Shown piece by piece: positions 22,209 through 30,540 of a DNA stretch of 64,000 nt (the first letter of the stretch is position 1; the number at the start of each line of letters is the position of its first letter). The notes below the pieces were generated by a model that worked only from the letters and a program-made list of their open reading frames with translations, did not search any database and was not told the origin of the DNA. The position numbers and the translations under genes were made by a program. Source of the DNA: Enterococcus_D sp050529585 (GTDB lineage: Bacteria > Bacillota > Bacilli > Lactobacillales > Enterococcaceae); the NCBI RefSeq assembly GCF_050529585.1, contig NZ_CP172882.1, positions 2,294,001 through 2,358,000 on the forward strand, in the 5' to 3' direction.

Positions 22209-23360
22209 ATGTTGATGCAAATTTTCAAAAGACGTTACGGTAAAGCACTGATTGGTGTTTGTTTATTGATCGCGGCTTTATATCTTGGCACTGGGTGGCA
22301 AAGCCAAAAGGACTGGCACAGTCAATATACTTATTTGTATTCAGATGAATTTGTTGATGAGTATACGAACCATCCTAACTACTATGTGAAAAGCTATGAT
22401 GGAGAGAAAGAAATTCTTTATGATTCGATCGATGACTATCGACAAGATATGTTGACCATCAAAAAGAGTACTGATGAAAGTGAGATGAACTATAACAACT
22501 TTAGTTATGCCCAATCGGAAATCTTACTGGTCTTTTTATTTATTGCTGGCTTCCTCGTATTTTTTGTCGACTATCGCACCAATTTCACACGCTTTTTATT
22601 GTCATTGCCTGCATACAAAAAAGAGATTTTCCGAAAAAAAATACTGTTTATTTTGTTGCCGATCATTGGCACTTTGGCCATTGGTCTCATCGGTAATTGT
22701 TTGATCCGAGTTGGGATGATCGGACAGCCCTACTTTGCGGTTTCCTTATCAGATATGCTGTTATCTGGGTTGAGTACATTGTTTACGAATCTATTGGTCT
22801 TTGTTGTGGGTATGTTTTTCGGTATCGCCTTAGGCAATTTGATTTCTGGTCCACTTTCCATTTTATTTATTCTATTTTTATCGACGATGGGCAGCTATTT
22901 TTATAGCAGTTGTTATCAATTATATCATTTGATTTTCACAGGCGATCAAGATGCCTATCCTTCCTTTACACTCTGGATCGACTGGCCAGAAGGTATCTCC
23001 TATAAATGGTGGGCTTACCTTCTATATGCTTCTTTGATCATCCTATTACTCGTATTGGCAGAAAAAATATTCCTTCGCTTGTCCCTAGATAATGAAGGCG
23101 ACTATGTCACTGTTCCAGCCTTAAGGTCAACTGCCTACTGGTTAATGGCACTGGGTACTTGGTTCTACTTGGCGATGTCGAATTATATTCCACACAGATT
23201 TTTTTACATCAATTTATATGAGGATTACCATGATACCTATCAAGGAATCATCATTGGCTTAGTGATGATGCTCCTCTTTTGCCTTGTGATCAGTTTGCTG
23301 ATGGTTTATCCAAAAGCATTAATGAAATGGTGGTATAAACGCCGAAACAAGATTGCATAA
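22209..23360 (+). CDS. ABC transporter permease
   Basis: 383 residues with about seven hydrophobic segments (first near residues 12-28, then FLFIAGFLVFFVDY, ILFILLPIIGTLAIGLIGN, NLLVFVVGMFFGIALGN and three more to the C-terminus) and an extracellular loop between the first two. It begins MLMQIFKRRYGKALIGVCLL. It is the membrane partner of the preceding ATPase, in one operon under the GntR regulator, and a terminator follows. Confidence 0.88.
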   Translation: MLMQIFKRRYGKALIGVCLLIAALYLGTGWQSQKDWHSQYTYLYSDEFVDEYTNHPNYYVKSYDGEKEILYDSIDDYRQDMLTIKKSTDESEMNYNNFSYAQSEILLVFLFIAGFLVFFVDYRTNFTRFLLSLPAYKKEIFRKKILFILLPIIGTLAIGLIGNCLIRVGMIGQPYFAVSLSDMLLSGLSTLFTNLLVFVVGMFFGIALGNLISGPLSILFILFLSTMGSYFYSSCYQLYHLIFTGDQDAYPSFTLWIDWPEGISYKWWAYLLYASLIILLLVLAEKIFLRLSLDNEGDYVTVPALRSTAYWLMALGTWFYLAMSNYIPHRFFYINLYEDYHDTYQGIIIGLVMMLLFCLVISLLMVYPKALMKWWYKRRNKIA

Positions 23361-23377
23361 CTCTCAGCTACTTTTTG

Positions 23378-23408
23378 AACCAGTTTTACGTTTTCAGTAA
23401 AGCTGGTT
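23378..23408 (+). terminator. Terminator of the GntR-ABC operon
   Basis: AACCAGTTTTAC and GTAAAGCTGGTT pair with one mismatch and are followed by TTTC. Confidence 0.75.
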
Positions 23409-23452
23409 TTTCTATGGGCTTTTTTGTATGATAGGAACAGAGGAGGGAAAAA

Positions 23453-24520
23453 ATGAAAAAAATAGTGCTTTATTTAGGTGTGGTTTTTGGTGCGATTATC
23501 GTGGCCTTGCTTTGCTACATTGCTTATTTATTTTTAAGTTATCACCGCATCGATGATAATCAAGAGTTAACACCTGAAAGAAACAATCAAGAACTATTGT
23601 CTACAAATCAAAGCTACCGTGGCATGACATTTAATATTGGCTATGGTGCCTATACAGCAGATTATACATTTTTTATGGATGGTGGCAAAAGCGCCAGAGC
23701 CAAAGACCAAGCAACTGTCGAAAACAATATGGCTGGTGTCGCTGCAACAGCGAAAACAATCGATCCAACCATTTCATTTTTCCAAGAGGTTGATCAAGAA
23801 GGTGATCGTTCTCGACATGTCAACGAGGTCGCTTTTTTGCAGCAACAATTTGCCAGCAGTAGCAATGTGTATGCCCAGAATTACCAGTCTGCCTATTTAT
23901 TTTATCCATTCTTGGATCCAATCGGTAAAGCAACTTCTGGGATCGTCACCCTTGCCCAGAGCGACATCACAGAAGCCATCCGTTACTCACTACCGATCGA
24001 AACCAATTTCAATAAATTTTTTGACTTGGACCGGGCTTTTTCGGTGAGTCATCTTCCGGTCTCCAATGGGAAAGAATTGATTGCGATCAATGTCCATTTA
24101 TCCGCTTATACTGATGATCCAGCCGTGCAAGAAGCCCAAATCAATAAATTATATGATGTCATGACCGATGCCTATCAAGCAGGGAATTATGTGCTGGTTG
24201 GTGGAGATTTTAACCATGACATGCTTGGAAATAGTCCAACCATTTTCAATACGACTGCTGAGCGGCATAGTTGGGATCAACCCTTTCCAGAATCAACATT
24301 ACCAAATGGGTTTACCATTCCAAAAGGCACCATCGCCCAAGATGGCGTTCCAACTACCCGTAAATTAGATATTCCGTACGAACCAGGAGTCTCATACGTC
24401 AGCGTCTTAGATGGATTCATGGTGTCTGACAATATCTCTGTCGAACACGTTGCTGTCCATGATGGCGCATTTGAATACTCTGACCATAATCCAGTCGTGA
24501 TCGATTTTTCATTACAATGA
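23453..24520 (+). CDS. Endonuclease/exonuclease/phosphatase family protein, membrane-anchored
   Basis: 355 residues. An N-terminal hydrophobic segment (residues 5-30) anchors or secretes the protein, followed by an EEP metal-dependent phosphodiesterase fold: MTFNIGYGAY, FFQEVDQEGDRS (Glu), VLVGGDFNHDM (Asp, Asn) and YSDHNPVVID (His). The family includes nucleases, sphingomyelinases and inositol phosphatases; the substrate here is unknown. GGAGGG precedes the ATG. It is a single-gene unit with a terminator behind it. Confidence 0.9.
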   Translation: MKKIVLYLGVVFGAIIVALLCYIAYLFLSYHRIDDNQELTPERNNQELLSTNQSYRGMTFNIGYGAYTADYTFFMDGGKSARAKDQATVENNMAGVAATAKTIDPTISFFQEVDQEGDRSRHVNEVAFLQQQFASSSNVYAQNYQSAYLFYPFLDPIGKATSGIVTLAQSDITEAIRYSLPIETNFNKFFDLDRAFSVSHLPVSNGKELIAINVHLSAYTDDPAVQEAQINKLYDVMTDAYQAGNYVLVGGDFNHDMLGNSPTIFNTTAERHSWDQPFPESTLPNGFTIPKGTIAQDGVPTTRKLDIPYEPGVSYVSVLDGFMVSDNISVEHVAVHDGAFEYSDHNPVVIDFSLQ

Positions 24521-24540
24521 TTGAAAAAGAACAAAAATAG

Positions 24541-24570
24541 ACCCCCGCTCACTTTAATAGGAGCGGGGGT
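24541..24570. terminator. Bidirectional terminator
   Basis: ACCCCCGCTC and GAGCGGGGGT pair around a 10-base loop between two convergent genes, followed by TTGTTTT on the plus strand. Confidence 0.85.
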
Positions 24571-24581
24571 TGTTTTATCAA

Positions 24582-24779
24582 TTAAATGCGTTTGTCGTCA
24601 TCTTTCTTATCAAAGAAGTCGTTCACTTTCCGTGATACGTCATCCGCAAAATCTTCAACTTTGTCTTTGGCTTTGCCATATTTATTTTGCGCTTTGCCTT
24701 TTAATTCCTCGGAGTCATCCCCCGTAAGTTTGCCTTTTGTTTCGGTTACTTTACCTTCTACACGATCTTTGTTTGTCAT
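24582..24779 (-). CDS. CsbD family stress protein
   Basis: 65 residues, highly charged, reading MTNKDRVEGKVTETKGKLTG with GKAQNKYGKAKDKVEDFADD. CsbD-like proteins are small hydrophilic general-stress proteins of unknown mechanism. I chose the ATG at 24779 with GAGAGGAGC upstream; the longer frame from 24875 is a Cys-rich artefact. Confidence 0.9.
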   Translation of the reverse strand: MTNKDRVEGKVTETKGKLTGDDSEELKGKAQNKYGKAKDKVEDFADDVSRKVNDFFDKKDDDKRI

Positions 24780-24864
24780 CGTCAATGCTCCTCTCATCTT
24801 TTCTATAAAACAATAGTAGCACCATCTAATAGAAAGTACGAATGATTTGCTTGCCTGACAAGAA

Positions 24865-24893
24865 CAGACAGCCAATGGATCACAGGCTGCCTG
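24865..24893 (-). terminator. Possible ffh terminator
   Basis: CAGGCAGCC and GGCTGTCTG pair with one mismatch about 60 bases after the ffh stop; the following TTCTTG is only weakly T-rich. Confidence 0.4.
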
Positions 24894-24955
24894 AAATGAG
24901 TATGGATATGGATAGAGGGCTGAGTGATGTGCTTATGCAGGAATTCACTCTAGAA

Positions 24956-26374
24956 TTATTTCCGTTTCTTTTTCTTTTTCTTTTGTTTCTTGACCATACG
25001 GTTCATTGCCATTTTACCTAGTTTGCCTTTGACGCCGCCACCGAACATTTGATCCATTCCAGGAATGTTCATATTGCCTTTGCTCATCTGCTGCATCATT
25101 TTGCGGGATTCTTTGAATTGTTTAATCATGCGGTTGACTTCAACGACACTATTTCCTGAACCTGCTGCAATACGGCGGCGGCGACTTGGGTTCAAGAGAT
25201 CAGGGTTTTCCCGTTCAGCTGGTGTCATGGAATAGACCATTGCTTTTTGACGGGCAATTTGTTTGGGATCAACTTTGACATTTTCGATGCCTGGCATTTG
25301 ACTCATTCCAGGGATCATTTTCAGCAAGTCTTCGATTGGACCCATACCCATGACTTGGTCGATCTGTTCAACGAAGTCATTGAAATCAAAAGAGTTTTCC
25401 TTCATCTTTTGCGCAAGTTCTTCGGCTTTTTTCTCATCGTAGTCTTGTTGGGCTTTTTCGATCAGGGTCAGCATATCCCCCATTCCCAAGATTCGACTAG
25501 ACATCCGATCTGGATGAAAGACTTCCAAATCAGTCAGTTTTTCACCGGTACCAGTAAATTTGATTGGTGCCCCAGTTACTTGGCGAATAGATAGCGCAGC
25601 ACCACCACGTGTATCACCATCTAATTTAGTAATAACAACACCGGTGATACCTAATTGTTGATTGAAGCTTTCAGCGACATTGACAGCATCTTGCCCAGTC
25701 ATGGCATCCACTACCAACAAGATCTCATTTGGTTGTGCCAAGTCTTTGATTTGTTTCAATTCGTCCATTAGTTGTTCATCGACATGTAAACGACCGGCAG
25801 TATCGATCAAGACGTAATCATTTTTCTTTTCTTTTGCAACTGCCAATCCTTGACGCACGATCTCAACAGGGCTGACATCTGTGCCCATGTCAAAAACAGG
25901 TACATTCAATTGTTGACCCAATACCTTCAATTGATCGATGGCTGCTGGTCGATAAATATCTCCTGCAATCATCAATGGACGCGCATTTTCAGTCTTCATC
26001 AAGTGATTGGCTAATTTGCCGGCAAAGGTCGTTTTCCCAGCCCCTTGCAACCCAGCCATCATAATGATCGTTGGGATTTTCGGCGATTTTTCAATGCCGA
26101 CTGTTTCAGAACCTAATGTTTTGGTCAGTTCTTCATCCACGATTTTGACGATTTGTTGTGCGGGTGATAGACTTTCCAACACTTCAACACCAATTGCCCG
26201 CTCACGAACATTTTTGGTAAATTCTTTCACGACTTGTAAATTTACATCGGCTTCTAACAGCGCCAAACGTATTTCACGCATCATTTCTTTTACGTCAGCT
26301 TCGGATACTTTTCCTTTGCGGCGTAACTTGCTCATCGCCTGCTGAAGGCGCTCAGTTAAACTTTCAAATGCCAT
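24956..26374 (-). CDS. ffh: Signal recognition particle protein Ffh
   Basis: 472 residues: helical N domain, then the GTPase G domain (GLQGAGKTTFAGKLA, DTAGRLHVDEQLM, TKLDGDTRGGAAL), then a Met-rich M domain (MGMGPIEDLLKMIPGMSQMPG, RRRRIAAGSGNSVVEVN, MMQQMSKGNMNIPGMDQMFG) that binds signal peptides and 4.5S RNA. The C-terminus is very Lys-rich. It lies 15 bases after ylxM, its conserved partner and activator. Confidence 0.98.
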   Translation of the reverse strand: MAFESLTERLQQAMSKLRRKGKVSEADVKEMMREIRLALLEADVNLQVVKEFTKNVRERAIGVEVLESLSPAQQIVKIVDEELTKTLGSETVGIEKSPKIPTIIMMAGLQGAGKTTFAGKLANHLMKTENARPLMIAGDIYRPAAIDQLKVLGQQLNVPVFDMGTDVSPVEIVRQGLAVAKEKKNDYVLIDTAGRLHVDEQLMDELKQIKDLAQPNEILLVVDAMTGQDAVNVAESFNQQLGITGVVITKLDGDTRGGAALSIRQVTGAPIKFTGTGEKLTDLEVFHPDRMSSRILGMGDMLTLIEKAQQDYDEKKAEELAQKMKENSFDFNDFVEQIDQVMGMGPIEDLLKMIPGMSQMPGIENVKVDPKQIARQKAMVYSMTPAERENPDLLNPSRRRRIAAGSGNSVVEVNRMIKQFKESRKMMQQMSKGNMNIPGMDQMFGGGVKGKLGKMAMNRMVKKQKKKKKKRK

Positions 26375-26389
26375 TTTTTATTCATTCCT

Positions 26390-26728
26390 TTATTCTTCAA
26401 TTTCTTGGAACTGTTGGATAAACCCTTGTAATGTTTCATCTTTTGGATAGTGGGTTTGGGTATATTCTGTGAGTTGTTCAAGTAATGCTTCACGCATGAT
26501 ATAGTCAGAAAACAAATGCAATTTCTTCTCGTAATCTTCCAAAATACGTTCAGTACGTTTGATGTTGTCATAGACAGCTTGCCGACTGATTTGATATTCT
26601 TCTGCAATTTCACCTAAAGAAAAATCGTCCGCATAATATAACTCCATATAATTCATCTGTTTTTCTGTCAGCAATGTGGAATAAAATTCAAACAATGCGT
26701 TCATTCGATTGGTTTTTTCAATTTCCAT
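26390..26728 (-). CDS. ylxM: YlxM, SRP-associated UPF0122 protein
   Basis: 112 residues reading MEIEKTNRMNALFEFYSTLL with a sigma-like helix-turn-helix (FSLGEIAEEYQISRQAVYDN). YlxM binds the SRP and stimulates Ffh in streptococci. The ATG at 26728 overlaps the end of the DUF523 gene by 11 bases and has AAGGAAGC-type sequence upstream. The longer frame to 26845 is a shadow of that gene. Confidence 0.95.
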   Translation of the reverse strand: MEIEKTNRMNALFEFYSTLLTEKQMNYMELYYADDFSLGEIAEEYQISRQAVYDNIKRTERILEDYEKKLHLFSDYIMREALLEQLTEYTQTHYPKDETLQGFIQQFQEIEE

Positions 26729-27191
26729 TTGCTTCCTCCAAGCTTTCAAGCCATTCGACGTCTGACATGACTTGCATGCCTTGTTGTCGAAAATACGCAC
26801 AAGCAACACCAACACCGGACTTTTTGATACCAGAGAATTGACCATCGTAGATCATTCGGCTACCACATGAGGGGCTTTTTTCCTTTAGTATCAACTGATC
26901 GATCCCTAATTTTTGTAATTTCTGATAAGCCAAGACCGCTCCGTCTTTGAAGTGCTGGGTCACATCTCGTCCTGAAACAGTGATCACTTTTGCTCGATCT
27001 TGCCAGACAGTTACGCCATCTCCGCCAATGATCTCAGCCGGCTCTCTAGGAATCGGCAAACCGCCTAAAACTTCGGGACAGACCATGATTGCGCGACCTT
27101 CTTGTACAAGCATCATCAACCGAGGCACTGTTTGACTTTTTCCATCATAGCGACATAATGCGCCGCCAAGACAGGCACTGATCCCAATCAT
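26718..27191 (-). CDS. DUF523 family protein
   Basis: 157 residues beginning MIGISACLGGALCRYDGKSQ, with CPEVLGGLPIPREPAEI and LKEKSPSCG, the conserved Cys-containing blocks of DUF523. The Cys residues (about 7, 13, 38, 109) may bind a metal or cluster. Function unknown. It forms an operon with ylxM and ffh through an 11-base overlap. Confidence 0.9.
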   Translation of the reverse strand: MIGISACLGGALCRYDGKSQTVPRLMMLVQEGRAIMVCPEVLGGLPIPREPAEIIGGDGVTVWQDRAKVITVSGRDVTQHFKDGAVLAYQKLQKLGIDQLILKEKSPSCGSRMIYDGQFSGIKKSGVGVACAYFRQQGMQVMSDVEWLESLEEANGN

Positions 27192-27335
27192 TCAAACACC
27201 TCTGCTTTCGATGAAATCGTCCTCTATTATAGCATTTATTTAGCCGATACAATAGTACCAATTCCCTATTCGTGCTAAAATAGGTCTAGTTCGTTGAAAA
27301 TGATTTGTTTCTTAAAAGAAACCAAAGGAGTAACT

Positions 27336-28040
27336 ATGAAAAAAATTCTCGTCGTGGACGATGAACCTTCGATCGTCACACTTTTAACCTTTAATCTAGA
27401 AAAAGAAGGCTACCGCGTGGTTTCAGTAGCTGACGGTAAGGAAGCCTTCGAATTGGCTGTTGCGGAACCATTTGATTTTATCATTTTGGATGTCATGCTG
27501 CCCTCAATGGATGGCATAGAAATCACAAAAAAATTACGCCAAGAAAAAGTTGAAACACCGATCCTGGTGTTGACTGCCAAAGATGATCCAATCGACCGGA
27601 TATTAGGCTTAGAGATTGGTGCGGATGATTATTTGACGAAACCTTTTAGTCCTAGAGAAGTTTTGGCCCGAATCAAAGCAATCTCACGAAGACTAGAACC
27701 TAGAGCTGTCCGTGAGGAAGATCATCTTGCGGAAATCATTCAGGTCGGCAAAATTCGCGCAGATCTCACCAATTATCAAGTCACTGTCGCTGGAGAGAAA
27801 ATCTTTTTGACACCCAAAGAGTTTGAACTCTTAGTGTACTTTATGAAACGCAAAGGTCGGGTCATTGATCGCGATACATTACTCAATCGAATCTGGAATT
27901 TTGACTTTGATGGCCAAAGCCGCATTGTTGATGTCCATATCAGCCATCTGCGAGAAAAAATCGAAAGAGATCCAAAACAGCCAGAATACCTATTGACAGT
28001 TCGTGGATTCGGCTATAAATTTCAGGAGCCTGAAAAATGA
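27336..28040 (+). CDS. phoP: PhoP/PhoB-type response regulator
   Basis: 234 residues: receiver domain MKKILVVDDEPSIVTLLTFN with phosphoacceptor Asp52 (ILDVMLPSMDG) and Lys in LTKPFSP, then an OmpR-type winged helix (LTPKEFELLVYFMKRKGR, DVHISHLREKIE, VRGFGYKF). I chose the ATG at 27336 with AAAGGAG upstream. The kinase gene overlaps by 4 bases. The closeness to pstS and its TTTACA boxes suggests phosphate control; the gene name is inferred from this context. Confidence 0.88.
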   Translation: MKKILVVDDEPSIVTLLTFNLEKEGYRVVSVADGKEAFELAVAEPFDFIILDVMLPSMDGIEITKKLRQEKVETPILVLTAKDDPIDRILGLEIGADDYLTKPFSPREVLARIKAISRRLEPRAVREEDHLAEIIQVGKIRADLTNYQVTVAGEKIFLTPKEFELLVYFMKRKGRVIDRDTLLNRIWNFDFDGQSRIVDVHISHLREKIERDPKQPEYLLTVRGFGYKFQEPEK

Positions 28041-29761
28041 AAAAGCGCTTTGGCTATGGTGTTTGGGCAACGATTTTATTGATCGTATTTTTGCTTTGCT
28101 GGCAGCTATTGAGCAGTTTTTATCGCCAGCAAGTCATTGCACAACAAGCTGATTTTTTAGAAGAAAAAGCCTCGATTTTTCTTTCTCTTTCGCAAATTCA
28201 GAGCGATACATTGCAACAATTTGCTGATGCCTATGTCCAAGACAGCAATAGTCGGATGACTTTAATGGATGCTACAGGAACCATCATTTACGATACCTAT
28301 GACCGTACATTGCACGAAAATCGTGCGAATCGACCTGAAGTCAAAGCTATTTTGCGGGGCAGCAATGTTGGCCAATCACTGAGAGAAAGTGATACGTTGC
28401 ATGAAGAATTGCTCTATGTCGCAGTGGCGATCAAAGAAGACGGCAATCTAACGCAAATTTTGCGTATCGCTGAGCCGACGGCGGCTTTTTTTGCCAAAAG
28501 CCAGTCCATCGAACGATCGATTCTGATTGTTTACATGCTCTTTTGTTTATTTGTCAGTATCCTGATTTTCCATACATTGCGCCAAAGAAATCGACCGGTC
28601 CAAACAATTTTACCGGTTATCAAAAAAATGATTTCATCCCCTGATCAACAAGCAATTATTATGCAAGAAACGCCAGAACATGATGAGTTGTATCAAATGA
28701 TCAATCAGTTAAGCGAACAAATGAGTCAAACTTACCGTGCGTATGCTGCTTCAGAAGCACAACTTTATGATTTATTAGGAGAATTAATGATCGGTGTCTT
28801 TATCATTGATGAAGAGGATCGTTTGTTACTGCTGAATCCCACCATGCAAGATCAATTAGGGATCGATCATTTGCCATCTTTGCCGGTGCCATTTACCGAA
28901 GTTATTCATGATACGCAATTGATCCAGTTGATTTATCAGTTTTCAGAACACACGCCAATCCTGCATGCAGAAACGACACTAAGCAGTGACCGTCCAAGGG
29001 TATTGGATATTACGCTACGTTCTTTTCAAGAAAATCAACGGATCGGCTTGGCGTATGATTTGACTAGAATTCGCCAGTTAGAGAAGATGCAAAAAGATTT
29101 TGTCGGCAATGTATCCCATGAATTGAAAACCCCTGTCACTTCTTTGATTGGTTTTACCGAAACTTTATTGGATGGTGCCAAAGAAGATCCAGAGACATTG
29201 CAGGCTTTCTTGGAGATTATACAAAAAGATGCCTATCGCCTAAAAAACCTGATCCAAGAAATTATCCAACTGTCAAAGAACAGCGATTCTTTCGCTTATG
29301 AAAATCAAACGATTGATGTTGCCGCACTGGTGGCAAGCATTTGCCAAACTTACAAAACAGTCGCCGATCAAAAACAGTTGACATTTGAGGTGCACGGCCC
29401 AACAAAGCTGACCATAGCAAGCAAATTAGAATTGTTGCAGCCTATTGTCAAAAACTTGATAGAAAATGCTGTGACATACGCAAAACAAGGCGGCAATATC
29501 ACACTCTCTTACAAAATGACCAATGCGCAATTGATTTTGCAAGTAGCAGACCAAGGGATCGGGATTGCTGAAGAAGACCAAGAACGTATTTTTGAACGTT
29601 TTTACCGCGTAGATAAAGCCCGTGCCCGCAATTCTGGTGGTACTGGCTTAGGTTTAGCAATCGTTAAAGACTACACGACGATTTTGGGTGGGACGATCTC
29701 AGTAGACAGCTTTCCTAATATTGGCACAACTTTTACATTGACATTACCAACAACAGATTAA
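28037..29761 (+). CDS. phoR: PhoR-type sensor histidine kinase
   Basis: 574 residues: membrane helix (about 8-28), extracytoplasmic sensor region with LMDATGTIIYDTYDRTL, second membrane helix (about 158-180), HAMP-like/PAS region (LLGELMIGVFIIDEEDRLLL), HisKA with His361 in FVGNVSHELKTP, and a HATPase domain (NLIENAVTYAKQ, ADQGIGIAEED, GGTGLGLAIVK). The layout equals PhoR/VicK-type kinases. It pairs with the overlapping response regulator and ends at a strong terminator. Confidence 0.9.
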   Translation: MKKRFGYGVWATILLIVFLLCWQLLSSFYRQQVIAQQADFLEEKASIFLSLSQIQSDTLQQFADAYVQDSNSRMTLMDATGTIIYDTYDRTLHENRANRPEVKAILRGSNVGQSLRESDTLHEELLYVAVAIKEDGNLTQILRIAEPTAAFFAKSQSIERSILIVYMLFCLFVSILIFHTLRQRNRPVQTILPVIKKMISSPDQQAIIMQETPEHDELYQMINQLSEQMSQTYRAYAASEAQLYDLLGELMIGVFIIDEEDRLLLLNPTMQDQLGIDHLPSLPVPFTEVIHDTQLIQLIYQFSEHTPILHAETTLSSDRPRVLDITLRSFQENQRIGLAYDLTRIRQLEKMQKDFVGNVSHELKTPVTSLIGFTETLLDGAKEDPETLQAFLEIIQKDAYRLKNLIQEIIQLSKNSDSFAYENQTIDVAALVASICQTYKTVADQKQLTFEVHGPTKLTIASKLELLQPIVKNLIENAVTYAKQGGNITLSYKMTNAQLILQVADQGIGIAEEDQERIFERFYRVDKARARNSGGTGLGLAIVKDYTTILGGTISVDSFPNIGTTFTLTLPTTD

Positions 29762-29800
29762 AAACCACGACGCAGACAATGATTGTTTGCGTCGTGGTTT
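29762..29800. terminator. Bidirectional terminator
   Basis: AAACCACGACGCA and TGCGTCGTGGTTT pair around a 13-base loop, directly at the phoR stop and before the convergent muramidase gene. Confidence 0.88.
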
Positions 29801-29829
29801 CTTTAGATATGCCTAAAACAACAGTCGTA

Positions 29830-30540
29830 CTATTTGGCAGCTTTGGTCCCATTTGCATTGATATAGCCGTACCAGGTGCCTTTGTTGTCATACAATGAAT
29901 AATAGGTGCTGCCATTAAAATGATTGTAATAGACTCTGACTTGGAAAGTTTGGCCATATAGCTTGCTGCTTTTATTTTTTTCTTTCCATGAAAAGTTTTG
30001 CCAAATCGAATAATTCTTGCTTGAGATCGTGACATATTTACTGCTAGAAATTGCTGCCCCTCCCGCATTGTTAGCGGTCTTTGTACCATTGGCGTTGATA
30101 TAGCCGTACCAGGTGCCTTTGTTGTCATACAATGAATAATACACACTGCCATTAAAATGATTGTAATAGACTTTGACTTGGAAGGTTTGGCCAAATAACT
30201 TGCTGCTTTTATTTTTTTCTTTCCATGAAAAGTTTTGCCAAATCGAATAATTCTTGCTTGAGATCGTGACATATTTACTGCTAGAAATTGCTGCCCCTCC
30301 CGCATTGTTAGCGGTCTTTGTACCGGTGGCGTTGATATAGCCGTACCAGGTGCCTTTGTTGTCATACAATGAATAATACACACTGCCATTCAAATGCTCA
30401 TAACGCACTTTGACTAAAAATGTTTGATTCAAGTAATCTTTACTGGATGATTTCAATTTCCACGAGAAATTTTGCCAGATCGAGTAATTCCCGCTTTTGA
30501 TCGTCACATAGCGGCCATCTGATATAGCGGGGCCTTGATT
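29830..30540. repeat. 237-bp tandem repeats encoding wall-binding modules
   Basis: Within the muramidase gene the units of 79 codons repeat; for example TCCCGCATTGTTAGCGGTCT occurs at 30061 and again 237 bases on (30298). The 3'-most two units differ only at a few bases, which points to recent duplication or gene conversion. Confidence 0.85.

Noticed and set aside
29733..30389. A 218-codon minus-strand frame with internal repeats at the 3' end of the muramidase gene
   Set aside because: It is the shifted frame of the wall-binding repeats, with no start site support.
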